A stretch of 64,000 nucleotides of DNA from Actinobaculum suis (GTDB lineage: Bacteria; Actinomycetota; Actinomycetes; Actinomycetales; Actinomycetaceae): the NCBI RefSeq assembly GCF_900102025.1, contig NZ_FNAU01000008.1, positions 59,172 to 123,171 on the forward strand, given 5' to 3'. Shown piece after piece: positions 1-10,013 of the stretch (its first letter is position 1; the number at the start of each line of letters is the position of its first letter). The notes beneath the pieces are model-generated. The model ran no database searches and was not told where the DNA came from. It saw only the letters and a program-made list of their open reading frames with translations. The position numbers and the translations under genes were made by a program.

Positions 1-978
1 AAGCTACGTATCGGCGTGCCACTAATTATTTCGCTCATGTGCGTACACTGCCTGCTTCCGCCCCACCCGGCTGCCACCGCAATTTCTAATACTTTGGGTG
101 CCGATATTGGCCAGGTAATTATGCTCGGCCTGCTCGTGGCCCTGCCGGCTTCGCTGATTGGTGGGCCGCTGTACATGCGCTTCGCGGACCGCTGGTTCGC
201 GCGCCAGGAAGCCAAAGCCGAAATCCGTGCCGAATCCCTCGCCGAAAACCAGGCTGAAATCCATACCGAAAGCAGCGGGCGGCACGCTGCGCCGCAAACC
301 CCGGCGCGGGAGCTACCCGGCTTCGGGATTACTTTATTTACGATTTTGCTGCCGTTGCTTTTGATGATCGGCAAGACTATTACCGAGGCCACGCTGCCGG
401 AGACGCATGCCTTGCAACACGCTTTTGCACTGGTAGGGCACCCGATTATTGCCTTGTTGCTCTCTACGCTTTTCGCCTATTGGTCGCTGGGATTGCACCG
501 GGGTGCTTCGCTCAGTCAGCTTTCGGAAGTAACGGATTCTTCCTTCGGGCCGATTGCGGGCGTGCTGCTAATTATTGGTGCGGGCGGGGCTTTCAATGCG
601 GTACTTACCGAATCAGGAGTGGCGCCGGCTTTGGCGGAAGCACTCGGAAACCTGCCGGTAAGCCCGGTGATTATTGCCTGGCTGATCGCGCTGGTTTTGC
701 ACTTTGCGGTCGGTTCGGCCACGGTGGCGATGATTTCCGCGGCCGGGATTGTGCTTCCGATGCTCACTACCAACCCGGATTTGAATCCGGCGGTGCTGGT
801 TTTGGCGGTGGGTGCCGGGGCGATGGGGCTCACGCATGTTACGGATTCCCTGTTCTGGCTGTACAAGGAATACATGGGGATTTCGGTAGGCCGGGCCTTG
901 CAAACCCTCACCGTTGGTACCACGATCGCTTCCGTGGTAGCCCTCGGCGGGGTGCTTATTTTGCACCTAGTTATATAA
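1..978 (+). CDS. GntP-family permease, probable D-serine/gluconate:H+ symporter (5' end outside window)
   Basis: This is the C-terminal part of an inner-membrane GntP-family symporter. The frame is open to base 1, where it reads KLRIG and runs into VPLIISLMCVHCLLPPHP, the family's conserved HGxLPPHP-like loop. The gene therefore starts upstream, and the GTG at 16 is internal. Several hydrophobic helices follow, with a hydrophilic Ala/Glu-rich loop at about 60-95 of the visible part. The conserved region GAGAMGLTHVTDSLFW lies near the C-terminus. GntP members carry gluconate, related sugar acids or D-serine (DsdX). The next gene is D-serine dehydratase, so D-serine is the most likely substrate; this is inferred from context, not from binding residues. 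Confidence 0.85.
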   Translation, partial: KLRIGVPLIISLMCVHCLLPPHPAATAISNTLGADIGQVIMLGLLVALPASLIGGPLYMRFADRWFARQEAKAEIRAESLAENQAEIHTESSGRHAAPQTPARELPGFGITLFTILLPLLLMIGKTITEATLPETHALQHAFALVGHPIIALLLSTLFAYWSLGLHRGASLSQLSEVTDSSFGPIAGVLLIIGAGGAFNAVLTESGVAPALAEALGNLPVSPVIIAWLIALVLHFAVGSATVAMISAAGIVLPMLTTNPDLNPAVLVLAVGAGAMGLTHVTDSLFWLYKEYMGISVGRALQTLTVGTTIASVVALGGVLILHLVI

Positions 979-1022
979 CGACGCCGGCCGCCACCGTATC
1001 TGGCACGCCCGGACGGCGTCGT
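978..1022. terminator. Hairpin after the permease gene (candidate terminator)
   Basis: A perfect 9-bp inverted repeat, ACGACGCCG (978-986) and CGGCGTCGT (1014-1022), lies directly after the stop codon. No T-run follows, so it may be a weak terminator or a 3'-end stabiliser between the permease and dsdA. Confidence 0.4.
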
Positions 1023-1130
1023 ACCCGCTATCGCCGGTAGATAACCGGTGCATCGTACAAAGAGGCAAATCGCCAAAAGCACAAAAGCATAAGGGCGCAA
1101 AAGAACCAAGAACTAGAAAGGAAAACTCCC

Positions 1131-2594
1131 ATGACGCAAACACCACAAACCCCAGAATCCAGCTCCGCGAACGCTGCTTCGCCCGCCGCCGCTAATACCG
1201 CCGCTAACCCGGAACCCAACCAGGCGAACTCCGCTCCGCAGCAGGTACTTGGCAAAGACCTTTCCGCGTGGGTGGCCGAATATCCGCTTCTGGAAACGCT
1301 CATGAATTATCAGGAGACCGCGTGGTTTAACCCGAAGGTCACCGGTGTTGCGGAAGGGTTGGAGCACGTGGGCCTATCCGCGGCGGATGTGGCAGATACG
1401 CGGCGCCGGCTCCAACGCTGGGCGCCTTATTTGGCGCAGGTGTTCCCGGAGGCGCGGGCTACGGGCGGGATTTTGGAATCCCCACTGGTATGCGTACCAG
1501 ATTTTAAGGCGCGCTTGGAAACCCACTACGGCCAGGAAATTTCGGGCCAGTTGTGGGCGAAACTGGATTCACACCTGCCGATTTCGGGTTCGATTAAGGC
1601 CCGCGGCGGCGTGTATGAAGTGCTCAAACATGCCGAAGATATTGCGCTCAAACACGGGCTGATAGAACTGACGGACGATTACCGCGCCCTGGATACGCCG
1701 GCCGCGCGGGAAGTATTCGGCCAGTACAAAGTGGCCGTGGGTTCTACCGGAAACCTCGGCCTTTCCATTGGGATTATGAGCGCCCAGCTCGGCTTCCAAG
1801 CGTTTGTGCACATGTCTGCCGATGCCCGGCAGTGGAAGAAAGATAAATTGCGCGCGCACGGTGTTACCGTGGTCGAATACGAATCGGACTATTCGGTCGC
1901 CGTTGCGGAGGGCCGCAAACAAGCCGAATCGGATCCTTCCATGTACTTCGTGGACGACGAAAATTCCACCTCCCTATTCTTGGGATATGCGGTTTCCGGG
2001 GCGCGGCTGGCCGGCCAGCTGCAAGCCCTCGAAGTTACGGTGGATGAAGAACACCCGCTGTTGGTCTACTTGCCGTGCGGGGTAGGTGGGGGCCCGGGCG
2101 GCGTGGCTTTCGGTTTGAAGTCCGTGTTCGGAGAAGCTGTACGTTGCATTTTTGCGGAGCCAACCCACTGCCCGTCCATGCTGATAGGCGTAATGACGGG
2201 CCAGCACGATAAAGTTTCCGTGCACGATTTCGGGATCGATAATGTGACTGCGGCAGATGGTTTGGCCTGCGGGCGGCCTTCCGCTTTCGTGGGTGAACAC
2301 ATGCAGCACCTGGTGGATGGTTACTATACGGTGGACGACGCCGAAATGTACCGGCTCGTGGCCCTCTGTGCCGAAACCGAAAACCTGCGCATGGAACCTT
2401 CATCAGCCACGGCTTTTGCCGGCCCGGCACACATTCTTGGCAGTGGCGAAGCCGCTACCGCTTACCGGGAACGCCTCGGGCTCACGCCCGAAAAACTGGC
2501 CCGGGCCACCCACCTGGGTTGGGTGACGGGTGGCAATATGGTGCCCCAAGCTGAAATGGACGATTACATTAGCCGCGGCAAATCTTTGCTCTAA
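1131..2594 (+). CDS. dsdA: D-serine ammonia-lyase (D-serine dehydratase)
   Basis: PLP enzyme of 487 residues that converts D-serine to pyruvate and ammonia in the cytoplasm. The PLP lysine sits in SGSIKARGG (K156). The phosphate-binding loop [11 protein letters not shown] is at about 204-214, and a glycine-rich GVGGGPGG follows in the C-terminal half. The N-terminal 35 or so residues are Ala/Pro/Asn-rich and dispensable-looking. The ATG at 1131 follows a GAAAGGAAAA ribosome site. Upstream is a GntP permease and downstream are serS and an L-serine dehydratase, so uptake, detoxification and use of serine isomers are clustered. D-serine is abundant in urine, which would suit a urogenital commensal (inference). 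Confidence 0.95.
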   Translation: MTQTPQTPESSSANAASPAAANTAANPEPNQANSAPQQVLGKDLSAWVAEYPLLETLMNYQETAWFNPKVTGVAEGLEHVGLSAADVADTRRRLQRWAPYLAQVFPEARATGGILESPLVCVPDFKARLETHYGQEISGQLWAKLDSHLPISGSIKARGGVYEVLKHAEDIALKHGLIELTDDYRALDTPAAREVFGQYKVAVGSTGNLGLSIGIMSAQLGFQAFVHMSADARQWKKDKLRAHGVTVVEYESDYSVAVAEGRKQAESDPSMYFVDDENSTSLFLGYAVSGARLAGQLQALEVTVDEEHPLLVYLPCGVGGGPGGVAFGLKSVFGEAVRCIFAEPTHCPSMLIGVMTGQHDKVSVHDFGIDNVTAADGLACGRPSAFVGEHMQHLVDGYYTVDDAEMYRLVALCAETENLRMEPSSATAFAGPAHILGSGEAATAYRERLGLTPEKLARATHLGWVTGGNMVPQAEMDDYISRGKSLL

Positions 2595-2627
2595 ACGGCG
2601 TCTTTGCTGCGCCGGGCGGCGCGGAAC

Positions 2628-2717
2628 GGCGTCGCCCGGGCATGCACGCAGGAAAGCCGATATACGGTGACTCTGGCGGCAAGCGGCGGGCGTCGCCCGG
2701 GCACGCACACAGGAAAG
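2628..2717 (+). repeat. 29-bp direct repeat, two copies
   Basis: Two near-identical copies (2628-2656 and 2689-2717) with core GGCGTCGCCCGGGCA lie 61 bp apart between dsdA and serS. They differ at about two positions. No coding potential is evident in this 263-bp gap; the promoter of serS must lie at its right end. Confidence 0.7.
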
Positions 2718-2857
2718 TGCCTGGGCGCGCGGACTGATTCGCGGCGCCGGGCGAGCCGGCGCGCTAAAGTGGTATGAATACAGCTAGGCGGGCGGCTATA
2801 TCGCAGTTGAGCCCAGAGGGGCACTTATAGCCACCCGCGGACGCACAAAGGAGAAAC

Positions 2858-4138
2858 ATGCTTGATATTCGCCTCGTTCGGGAAAACCCGGATGCAGTTC
2901 GTCAATCGCAGGAAAAGCGCGGCAACGATCCGGCACTGGTTGATGCCCTGTTGCAAGCCGATGAAGCGCGCCGGGCCGCGCTGAATGCTTTTGAAACCGC
3001 GCGTGCGGAACAAAACGAAGTATCTCGCTCTATCTCCAAGGCCTCCCAAGAAGAACGGCCGGCAATCATTGCCCGGGCCAAGGAACTTTCGGAACGCGTC
3101 AAGCAACTGGAAGAAGCTGCGGATGTGGCCGAAAAGGCTTATGTGCATGCCAATTCGGTGATTGAAAACCCGATCCTGGAAGGCGTGCCGGCCGGTGATG
3201 AAACCAAATCGGAAGTAATCGAAACTATTGGTACGCCACGTGATTTCGCGGCGGAAGGTTTCACGCCGAAAGACCATCTAGACGTAGCCGAAGGTTTTGA
3301 CGCCATCGATATGGCCCGCGGCTCTAAGGTATCCGGTTCGCGCTTCTACTACATGAAGGGGATCGGGGCCCGGCTGGAATGGGCGCTGCTCAATATGGCC
3401 ATGGACCAAGCTCATGAGCACGGCTATCTGCTCATGAATACGCCTACGATCGTCAACCCTGATATTATGGCCGGCACCGGCTTCTTGGGCGAACATTCGG
3501 ATGAAATCTACTATCTGAATGCGGACGATCAATATTTGGTGGGTACTTCGGAAGTAGCTTTGGCCGGCTACCACAAGGATGAAATCATTGACCTTTCGAA
3601 TGGCCCCCTCCGTTACTCCGGATTTTCGGCCTGCTACCGCAGGGAAGCGGGTTCCTACGGGAAGGATACGCGCGGAATCATCCGCGTCCACCAGTTCAAT
3701 AAGGTGGAAATGTTCGTGTTCTGCCGGCAGGAAGACGCCGTAGCTGAACATCAAAAGCTTTTGGCGATGGAAAAGGAAATGTTGGCCAAGGTGGAACTGC
3801 CGATCCAGGTGCTCAATATTGCAGCGGGGGATTTGGGCTCTTCTGCCGCACAAAAGTTTGATTGCGAAGCTTGGCTACCCAGCCAGCAACGCTATATGGA
3901 AGTAACTTCTACTTCGAATTGCACTACCTACCAGGCCCGGCGCCTCAATATTCGGGAACGTACCGAAAAAGGTACGCGAACAGTAGCTACGCTCAACGGC
4001 ACTTTGGCTACTACCCGCTGGCTCGTGGCCATGTTTGAAAACCACCAGCAGGCAGACGGTAGCCTCTACATTCCGCAGGCAATGCGGCCCTACCTGGGCG
4101 GCCTGGAAGTAGTAGAACCGCTCGGCCGGGAAGAATAA
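2858..4138 (+). CDS. serS: Seryl-tRNA synthetase
   Basis: Class II aminoacyl-tRNA synthetase of 426 residues, the usual bacterial length; it charges tRNA-Ser with L-serine. The N-terminal ~110 residues are the long antiparallel coiled-coil arm (Glu/Arg/Lys-rich heptads) that grips the tRNA variable arm. Class II motif 2 is visible in [15 protein letters not shown]. Motif 3 is visible in NGTLATTRW and in the conserved C-terminus around [10 protein letters not shown]. An AAAGGAGAAAC ribosome site precedes ATG 2858. Its position among D- and L-serine degradation genes is notable. Confidence 0.97.
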   Translation: MLDIRLVRENPDAVRQSQEKRGNDPALVDALLQADEARRAALNAFETARAEQNEVSRSISKASQEERPAIIARAKELSERVKQLEEAADVAEKAYVHANSVIENPILEGVPAGDETKSEVIETIGTPRDFAAEGFTPKDHLDVAEGFDAIDMARGSKVSGSRFYYMKGIGARLEWALLNMAMDQAHEHGYLLMNTPTIVNPDIMAGTGFLGEHSDEIYYLNADDQYLVGTSEVALAGYHKDEIIDLSNGPLRYSGFSACYRREAGSYGKDTRGIIRVHQFNKVEMFVFCRQEDAVAEHQKLLAMEKEMLAKVELPIQVLNIAAGDLGSSAAQKFDCEAWLPSQQRYMEVTSTSNCTTYQARRLNIRERTEKGTRTVATLNGTLATTRWLVAMFENHQQADGSLYIPQAMRPYLGGLEVVEPLGREE

Positions 4139-4181
4139 ATTAAACAGGAGGGAGTGCTTTTCGCTTTCGGGAGGATAAACA

Positions 4182-5540
4182 TTGTTTGTCAGCGTTTTTG
4201 ACATGTTCAAGATCGGGATTGGGCCTTCTAGTTCGCACACCCTCGGCCCGATGAAGATCGGCAAACAATTCGTAGATGAGCTGCAAGAGCAAGGCTTGCT
4301 CACACGGGTGGATAGCGCCGTCGTCGACCTTTACGGTTCCCTTTCCGCCACCGGAAAAGGGCACAATACTGACCTGGCGATCACGCTGGGTTTGGCCGGC
4401 GAAGAACCGGAAACTGTGGATGTGGACGCTATCCCGCAGTTCATGGCACAAGTGCAGGCCACCGGCCGGTTGAAACTGGCCGGTACGCAAGAAGTGAGCT
4501 TCCCGGAAGAAGCGATTCGCTACCGCACCGAAACTCTACCTTTGCATGAAAACGGGGTCACGCTAACCGCGTATGCGGGCACCGAAAAACTGTATGCGAA
4601 TACGTACTATTCGATCGGTGGGGGCTTCACGGTGGATGAGGCACATTTCGGGGCGCCCGCGGTAAACGAAGTGGAAGTGCCCTACCCGTACAACAGTGCG
4701 GCAGACGTGCTCGCATTTTGCGAACGGGACGGTATTTCCATTTCGGAGATGCAGTGGCGCAATGAGATAGCGGTGCGGCCGGCGGAAGAAGTGCGGGCGC
4801 ATTTGCGTGCCATTTGGAACGTAATGCAAGAAAATATTCGCCGCGGCACCAGCGTGGAAGGGCCTTTGCCCGGGCCGTTGCAGGTGCCGCGCCGGGCCAA
4901 AGCCCTCTACGAACGCATCAGCAAGAAGCGGGATAAAAGTGACCCGCTGCTCGCAATGTCGTGGCTGAACGTGTACGCGATGGCGGTCAATGAAGAAAAT
5001 GCGGCCGGGGCGCGCGTGGTCACTTCGCCCACGAATGGGGCGTGCGGGCTGTGCCCTGCTGTGCTCGCTTACTATGATGCTTTCTTCGGCCCCACGGATG
5101 AAGAAAGCCGCGGCCGGTTTTTCCTCAACGCTTCGGTGATTGGCGCGCTCTACAAAATGAACGCTTCGCTTTCTGCGGCGGAGGTTGGTTGCCAAGGGGA
5201 AGTGGGCGTGGCCTGTTCCATGGCCGCTTCTGCCTATGCTGAGCTGCGCGGCGCCGACCCCGAAAAAGCGTGCAATGCCGCCGAAATCGGGATGGAACAC
5301 AACCTTGGCCTCACTTGCGACCCGGTGAATGGCCAAGTGCAAGTGCCCTGCATTGAACGCAACGCTATGGGCGCGGTGAAAGCCGTGAACGCGGCCGCGC
5401 TGGCCATGCTGCGAGATTCCGATCCCATGGTAGGGCTCGACGCCGTAATCACCACCATGTACGAAACCGGCAAGGACATGCACCCGGACTACCGGGAAAC
5501 TTCCCTGGGCGGGCTCGCCCGCAACGTGCCGTGTGCGTAA
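4182..5540 (+). CDS. sdaA: L-serine dehydratase, iron-sulfur type, single chain
   Basis: 452-residue [4Fe-4S] L-serine ammonia-lyase that converts L-serine to pyruvate and ammonia. The N-terminal beta domain begins almost at once with the signature [13 protein letters not shown]. The catalytic alpha domain carries SPTNGACG and conserved cysteines in [15 protein letters not shown] and [14 protein letters not shown], which include the cluster ligands. The start is a TTG at 4182, chosen because GGGAGG at 4169-4174 is ideally spaced and homology begins immediately. It lies 43 bp after serS on the same strand and is probably cotranscribed. Fe-S dehydratases are oxygen-sensitive, so this suits a microaerophile or anaerobe (inference). 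Confidence 0.95.
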   Translation: MFVSVFDMFKIGIGPSSSHTLGPMKIGKQFVDELQEQGLLTRVDSAVVDLYGSLSATGKGHNTDLAITLGLAGEEPETVDVDAIPQFMAQVQATGRLKLAGTQEVSFPEEAIRYRTETLPLHENGVTLTAYAGTEKLYANTYYSIGGGFTVDEAHFGAPAVNEVEVPYPYNSAADVLAFCERDGISISEMQWRNEIAVRPAEEVRAHLRAIWNVMQENIRRGTSVEGPLPGPLQVPRRAKALYERISKKRDKSDPLLAMSWLNVYAMAVNEENAAGARVVTSPTNGACGLCPAVLAYYDAFFGPTDEESRGRFFLNASVIGALYKMNASLSAAEVGCQGEVGVACSMAASAYAELRGADPEKACNAAEIGMEHNLGLTCDPVNGQVQVPCIERNAMGAVKAVNAAALAMLRDSDPMVGLDAVITTMYETGKDMHPDYRETSLGGLARNVPCA

Positions 5541-5606
5541 ACGAGCTGTGGCGCACAGCCGGGCGCCGATTAGCTCCCATTTACCCAGAATTTGGGATTA
5601 ACCCCG

Positions 5607-5619
5607 TATCCTTGAGGTA
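5607..5619 (+). promoter_or_regulatory. Putative leaderless promoter of the HAD phosphatase gene
   Basis: TATCCT at 5607-5612 fits an actinobacterial -10 box and lies 6 nt before ATG 5619. Transcription would start at or next to the A of the ATG. No Shine-Dalgarno sequence is present. Confidence 0.5.
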
Positions 5620-6392
5620 TGACACGTGTAATCAAGAATTGGTTGACGGACATGGACGGCGTGTTGATCCACGAAGAGGTTGCACTGCCGGGCGCCGTCG
5701 AATTTATTGAGACTTTGCAGGAAAAGGAGTACCCCTACCTGGTGCTCACCAATAACTCGATTTTCACGCGGCGCGATCTTTCCGCGCGTCTGCACGCCGC
5801 AGGCTTGCAGGTGCCGGAAGAAAACATTTGGACTTCCGCGAGTGCTACCGCTAATTTCTTGGCCCAGCAGGTGGAGAATAAGCGGGCGTACGTGGTGGGA
5901 GAAGCCGGGTTGACGACGTCGATGTACAACGTGGGTTTCATTATGACCGATGTGAACCCGGAAGTGGTGGTGTTGGGGGAGACCCGCACGTATTCGATCG
6001 AGTCTTTGACCACGGCGATCCGGCTTATTGAAAAAGGAGCGCGGTTCATTGCCACCAATCCGGATGTGACCGGGCCTTCCGAGCACGGCCCGATTCCGGC
6101 CACGGGTGCGGTAGCTGCCATGATTACCGCTGCCACCGGCCGCAAGCCCTATTACATAGGCAAACCGAACCCGGTAATGCTACGGGCCGGCCTGAACTTG
6201 GTAGGCGCCCATTCGGAGGAAACCGCTTTGGTAGGCGACCGGATGGATACGGATATTTTGTGCGGTATGGAAGCCGGCTTGCAAACGCACTTGGTGCTTA
6301 CCGGTTCTTCCACGCTAGAAGACGTGCAAAAGTTCCCCTACCGGCCCGATTACATTCGTAATTCGATCGCCGATATCGTGGAACTTCTCTAG
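5619..6392 (+). CDS. HAD-superfamily IIA phosphatase, NagD-like
   Basis: 257-residue cytosolic phosphatase. The nucleophile motif I is DMDGVL at residues 11-16. Motif II is LTNNS, with the class IIA cap between motifs II and III. The lysine motif is GKPNP, and motif IV is GDRMDTDI with a downstream GLQTHLVLTG. This is the NagD/phosphoglycolate-type layout; the substrate cannot be told from sequence. The gene appears leaderless. It stands alone between sdaA and a repeat-filled gap. Confidence 0.9.
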   Translation: MTRVIKNWLTDMDGVLIHEEVALPGAVEFIETLQEKEYPYLVLTNNSIFTRRDLSARLHAAGLQVPEENIWTSASATANFLAQQVENKRAYVVGEAGLTTSMYNVGFIMTDVNPEVVVLGETRTYSIESLTTAIRLIEKGARFIATNPDVTGPSEHGPIPATGAVAAMITAATGRKPYYIGKPNPVMLRAGLNLVGAHSEETALVGDRMDTDILCGMEAGLQTHLVLTGSSTLEDVQKFPYRPDYIRNSIADIVELL

Positions 6393-6430
6393 CTCACAAC
6401 GTGTTAATTCGCGAACGTCCAGCTAGCTGG

Positions 6431-6600
6431 CCAGAACGCTCCCAGCCTGCTAGCGGATAGCTTGCTAGCGAATAGCCTGCCCGCTCCAGCCTGTTAGCAA
6501 ATAGCTTGCACGCTCCGGCCTGTTAGCAAATAGTTTGCTGGCTGGTGGCTTGCTAGCAAATAGTTTGCTAGCGGATAGCTTGCTAGCGGGTGGCTTTCTG
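6431..6600. repeat. Degenerate tandem repeat filling the intergenic gap
   Basis: The 319-bp gap between the phosphatase and the convergent exonuclease gene is largely built from diverged copies of a roughly 20-nt unit. Its core reads GCTAGCRRATAGYYTGCTAGC-like, for example TTGCTAGCGGATAGC. CTAGC/TAGCA words recur more than ten times. No ORF, RNA gene or IS end is seen in it. Confidence 0.7.
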
Positions 6601-6711
6601 ATTGTGCTGCGGCGCCGGGCCCTTAGCCTGGCGCCTTTCTAGTCTCTGCCAAACCTGTATGCAAACCGGACCTTAGCCCGGCTATGCAAACCGGCCCCTA
6701 GCGCGGCGTAT

Positions 6712-7578
6712 TTACGTGAACTCGAGAATAACGGGCACGTGGTCGGAAGCGCCTTTGCCTTTGCGTTCTTCGCGGTCGATCCAGGCCGCCGAAAAATCTT
6801 GGGCGAGGGGCTGGCTAGCCCACGCGAAGTCAATCCGCATTCCGTGATTTTTCGGGAAACGTAGCCGCTGATAGTCCCAGAAAGTGTATTGGGCGCCGCT
6901 TGCCTGCCGGCTCAGTTCCACCAGTCCGGGTGCCGCCCCTTGGCTTTGCCCGAAGGCATGGAAAGCAGCGCGTTCTTCCGCGCTCGTATACATCTTTATT
7001 TCTTGCGCGAACAGTTCCGGATCCCATACGTCTGTATCTTCTGGGGCCACATTCCAATCCCCGCCCAACAAAATTCGGGCTTGCGGGCGCGCCGCCAACT
7101 CGGCCTTGACGGCTGTATTCAGCTTTTCTAGGAACTCCAGTTTGTAGTGGAAATGCGGATCCCCATAAGCGCGGCCATTGGGCACGTAAATACTCCACAC
7201 CTCGATGCCGGTTTCCTTCTCCGTACCGCCCACCTTTTCCGTATCGCCCACCCGCGCGCCGATCGCCCGCGGTTCCACCACGGGAGTAGCCAGCAGAGCA
7301 CCGCTAGCATCTTGTTTCGCAAAAGCCGGTTGGCCGGGGAACTGGGTTTGCACTTCAGAAATCCCAACACGGGAAATGATAGCCACCCCGTTCCACTGGT
7401 TCAGGCCTGCCGCAGCTACCTCGTACCCGGCTGCCGCAAAAGCATCAACCGGGAACTGGTCCGGCCGGCATTTCGTTTCCTGGAGGAGGAGTACGTCTAG
7501 GTCCCAGCGGTCTAAAACATCCAGGGCCCGTTCGGTGCGGGCCCGCACTGAATTGATATTCCACGTAGCAATGCGCAC
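6712..7578 (-). CDS. xth: Exodeoxyribonuclease III (AP endonuclease family)
   Basis: 288-residue Mg-dependent 3'-5' exonuclease and AP endonuclease for base-excision repair. The exonuclease III/endonuclease-exonuclease-phosphatase fold begins MRIATWNINSVRAR. The catalytic glutamate is in LLQETKC, the Asn/Asp pair in GDWNVAPEDTDV, and the terminal Asp-His in ASDHVPVI. A lineage-specific Glu/Gly-rich insertion (VGDTEKVGGTEKETG) sits in the middle. It converges with the phosphatase gene. Confidence 0.95.
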   Translation of the reverse strand: MRIATWNINSVRARTERALDVLDRWDLDVLLLQETKCRPDQFPVDAFAAAGYEVAAAGLNQWNGVAIISRVGISEVQTQFPGQPAFAKQDASGALLATPVVEPRAIGARVGDTEKVGGTEKETGIEVWSIYVPNGRAYGDPHFHYKLEFLEKLNTAVKAELAARPQARILLGGDWNVAPEDTDVWDPELFAQEIKMYTSAEERAAFHAFGQSQGAAPGLVELSRQASGAQYTFWDYQRLRFPKNHGMRIDFAWASQPLAQDFSAAWIDREERKGKGASDHVPVILEFT

Positions 7579-7624
7579 GCGCCCATCCTAGCCGCACCAG
7601 GATTTTAGGACTATCGGTTAGCTC

Positions 7625-7692
7625 GTGCCCGCGCAGCTAGAGTGCCCGCGCAGCTAGAGTGCCCGCGCAGCTAGAGTGCCCGCGCGGCTAGG
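7625..7692. repeat. 17-bp tandem repeat, four copies
   Basis: The unit GTGCCCGCGCAGCTAGA starts at 7625, 7642, 7659 and 7676. The fourth copy is degenerate and more diverged copies trail to about 7745. It lies between the divergent xth and SDR genes, just upstream of the SDR promoter. Confidence 0.85.
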
Positions 7693-7765
7693 GCAACTGC
7701 ACAGCTAAGGTTCCCGCGCGGGCTAAGGTACCGGCGCGGGTGCGCGCCGGGCGGGTATGGGCGGC

Positions 7766-7779
7766 TAGGCTTAACCGTA
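7766..7779 (+). promoter_or_regulatory. Putative leaderless promoter of the SDR gene
   Basis: TAGGCT at 7766-7771 lies 7 nt before ATG 7779, with no ribosome site between them. The same TAGGCT box is used at 10014 before the TrmH-family gene. Confidence 0.5.
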
Positions 7780-8549
7780 TGGGAACAGCATTGATTACGG
7801 GCGCGAGCTCCGGTTTGGGCCGCGAATTTGCTTGGCAACTGGCTGCAGAACGCAATGACCTCGTTTTGGTGGCCCGCAACCGGGAAGCTTTGGAAACCGT
7901 GGCGGAAGAAATCCGGCAGGTGGCGAATGTAAAGGTAGAGGTTTTCCCGGCAGACCTCGCTAAGCGGGAAGATGCCATCCGCGTGGGTGAACGCGTAGCC
8001 GATACGGCCCGCCCGATCGGTTTGCTGGTAAACAATGCGGGCTTCGGATTAGGGCAAGATTTTGCTACCGGCAGCCTGGAACAGGAAGAGAATGCGCTCG
8101 CGGTAATGGTGCGAGCCGTAATGATCACCTGCCACTATGCGGCCCGCGAGTTTTCCCGGCGCGGCTACGGCGGCATTATCAATGTTTCCTCACTAACCGC
8201 CCTTACCGCGCAAGGTTCTTATTCGGCCCATAAATCCTGGGTGCGAACATTTTCGGAGGGTTTGGCGGTAGAACTGGCCCCGCACGGAGTATCGGTAACC
8301 GCGGTCATGCCGGGCCTGATTCACACTGATTTCCATCGGCGTTCGGCTGTAGATAGTACGCAGTGGCCGGAGATTGCTTTCATACCTGCCGAAAAAGTGG
8401 TGAATGCTGCTCTTGAAGCTTGCCGGCGCCGCCGGGTGCTGGTAACTCCCAGCCTGCTATATAAGACCGCTGCCGGTATAGCTCGCTTGGCGCCGCGCAA
8501 TTTGGTTCGCAAATTTGCGGGGCCAGGCCTTTCCGGCCGCGGGAAGTAA
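7779..8549 (+). CDS. Short-chain dehydrogenase/reductase
   Basis: 256-residue classical SDR, an NAD(P)-dependent oxidoreductase. The cofactor loop is TGASSGLG at the N-terminus, the NNAG motif follows, and the active site is Ser in NVSS with YSAHK. ATG 7779 is preferred over the upstream GTG at 7740 because the Rossmann fold starts MGTALITGASSG directly after it and a -10 box lies 7 nt upstream. The substrate is unknown; the C-terminus resembles the DltE/YqjQ-like 'acyl-chain' SDRs in general form only. Confidence 0.9.
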   Translation: MGTALITGASSGLGREFAWQLAAERNDLVLVARNREALETVAEEIRQVANVKVEVFPADLAKREDAIRVGERVADTARPIGLLVNNAGFGLGQDFATGSLEQEENALAVMVRAVMITCHYAAREFSRRGYGGIINVSSLTALTAQGSYSAHKSWVRTFSEGLAVELAPHGVSVTAVMPGLIHTDFHRRSAVDSTQWPEIAFIPAEKVVNAALEACRRRRVLVTPSLLYKTAAGIARLAPRNLVRKFAGPGLSGRGK

Positions 8550-8686
8550 CCACAGGCACGCACAGCGCGCGCCCACCTACGGCCATTTGCCGCCGAAGGG
8601 TTGGGTGGCTGGTTGGGTAGCTGCCGGCACGCACAAAGCCCGCGCCTTGCCCGGTGCTTATAGTTAGGCAACACCCTGCCCGGTAC

Positions 8687-9682
8687 TTACAGCGCCGTGG
8701 CTCCCATAATGGAGTTGAAGATTTCTTCGCCCGGGAATTCCGTGCCGTTTTCGGCTTCGGCCGGTAAAACAATCTGCGGGGTGGCGGTTTGGTCGTACAC
8801 GCTCGTCGTCGTTAACGAAAACGCATTACCATCAACCTCGGTACCTCGAAAAGTGTACGAAACGCCTACGGATTCGAAAGTTTCCTTATTTACCAGGATT
8901 TGCATGGAAGAATCGGCCCCGGAAATCTTCATGCCCTGGGCTTCTGCATCTTTCATGCTTTCGAGGACGAACGGGCTCACGGGTCCGCTAATCAGATACG
9001 CCTCCGCGTTTTCTTTCACCTGGTAGAGAGCCGGATCGGCGAACAAATCGAGCTCGCCCGAACTAGGCACGGCAAGGCTGCCACTTTCACTAAGTAAACG
9101 ATCGAAATCAGTGGCGGAAAGCGTTCCCTTCATCCACATCCCCAAGGCTTTCGCATACAACTTCACCTGCCCGTCCGGGGTAGCGGCAAGATAACCCTCG
9201 ATATACAGATCCTGCCCGGATGCCTCACCTAGCGAATCGACGGGAATATCGGCCAGGGAATTCATGTCTATCGTGGTGCGCATAATTTTTGCTTGTGCAT
9301 CAACTTCGTATTCCACCGGGATTGATACGGAAACAAAACCGACCGTAGGGTCCGTGTATTCAAAAGTGGTGACCGTGGAAGTTGCCATGGAACGGGCAAA
9401 AATATCGGTGGTGGTAGGCCACTGCGCGGCGTCGGCCTTGGTGCGCTGAAGTATTTGGTCAATAACTTGCTGGGCCGCTTCACCTTCCACCAGCTGGTAG
9501 TTTGCCGCGTCTTCGAAACTTGGCAGGTTCTGCGCTTCATCGGTGGCGGTACGCGGGAAGGTGCCCTGCGCGGCCGGGGCTTGTGCGGTTTCGAACAGTT
9601 CCCCGCTCCCCGTGTTCGCACAACCGCTGAGCCCCATGAGTGCCGCGGCTCCCACCGCCAAGGTTTTCTTGAGCTTCGCCAT
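8687..9682 (-). CDS. Secreted lipoprotein of unknown function
   Basis: 331-residue lipoprotein. The signal peptide is MAKLKKTLAVGAAALMGLSG with the lipobox LSGC (lipidated Cys at about 21). It is therefore exported and anchored to the outer face of the membrane. The remainder is mostly beta-type sequence with repeated Thr/Ser and acidic residues, loosely like the LppX/LprG or DUF6612-type lipoproteins that bind hydrophobic ligands. I cannot assign a ligand. It is monocistronic, facing the TrmH gene across a 340-bp gap. Confidence 0.75.
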   Translation of the reverse strand: MAKLKKTLAVGAAALMGLSGCANTGSGELFETAQAPAAQGTFPRTATDEAQNLPSFEDAANYQLVEGEAAQQVIDQILQRTKADAAQWPTTTDIFARSMATSTVTTFEYTDPTVGFVSVSIPVEYEVDAQAKIMRTTIDMNSLADIPVDSLGEASGQDLYIEGYLAATPDGQVKLYAKALGMWMKGTLSATDFDRLLSESGSLAVPSSGELDLFADPALYQVKENAEAYLISGPVSPFVLESMKDAEAQGMKISGADSSMQILVNKETFESVGVSYTFRGTEVDGNAFSLTTTSVYDQTATPQIVLPAEAENGTEFPGEEIFNSIMGATAL

Positions 9683-9869
9683 TGCTGTGCCTTCCCCGAG
9701 TTTCCGGTGTTTCGTGCGGAGCTTCCGGCGGCGCTTACACTTGCGGTGCCGGTGAAAACTTCCCGCGGTGCCTTCCGGATTTTGCGTTACTACCTGTGCA
9801 ATATCCTACGCGACGCCGCCCCTCTGCGGAAATGCGAAGCCGAACGCAAAATGCGGAATCGTTTTAGTG

Positions 9870-9928
9870 CCGACGCCGCACACCGCGGAAAACTGTGCGT
9901 GGAACGCAAAGCGTACTTGCGGCGTCGG
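9870..9928. repeat. Inverted repeat in the lipoprotein/TrmH divergent gap
   Basis: A perfect 11-bp inverted repeat, CCGACGCCGCA (9870-9880) and TGCGGCGTCGG (9918-9928), encloses a 37-nt loop. The arms resemble the CGACGCC/GGCGTCG hairpin after the permease gene at 978-1022. It lies in a divergent promoter region, so it could be an operator or a dispersed palindromic repeat. Confidence 0.5.
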
Positions 9929-10013
9929 TAACACTAGGGCGAAAAACGCTGCCGCCTCCACGCGGCTACCAATTCCGCGAAATTGGTACGGCGTGGGGGC
10001 CGGGCGCATCGTC

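Noticed and set aside
6431..7692. CRISPR array
   Set aside because: The repeats are contiguous, degenerate and 16-20 nt long without unique spacers, and no cas gene is present in the window.
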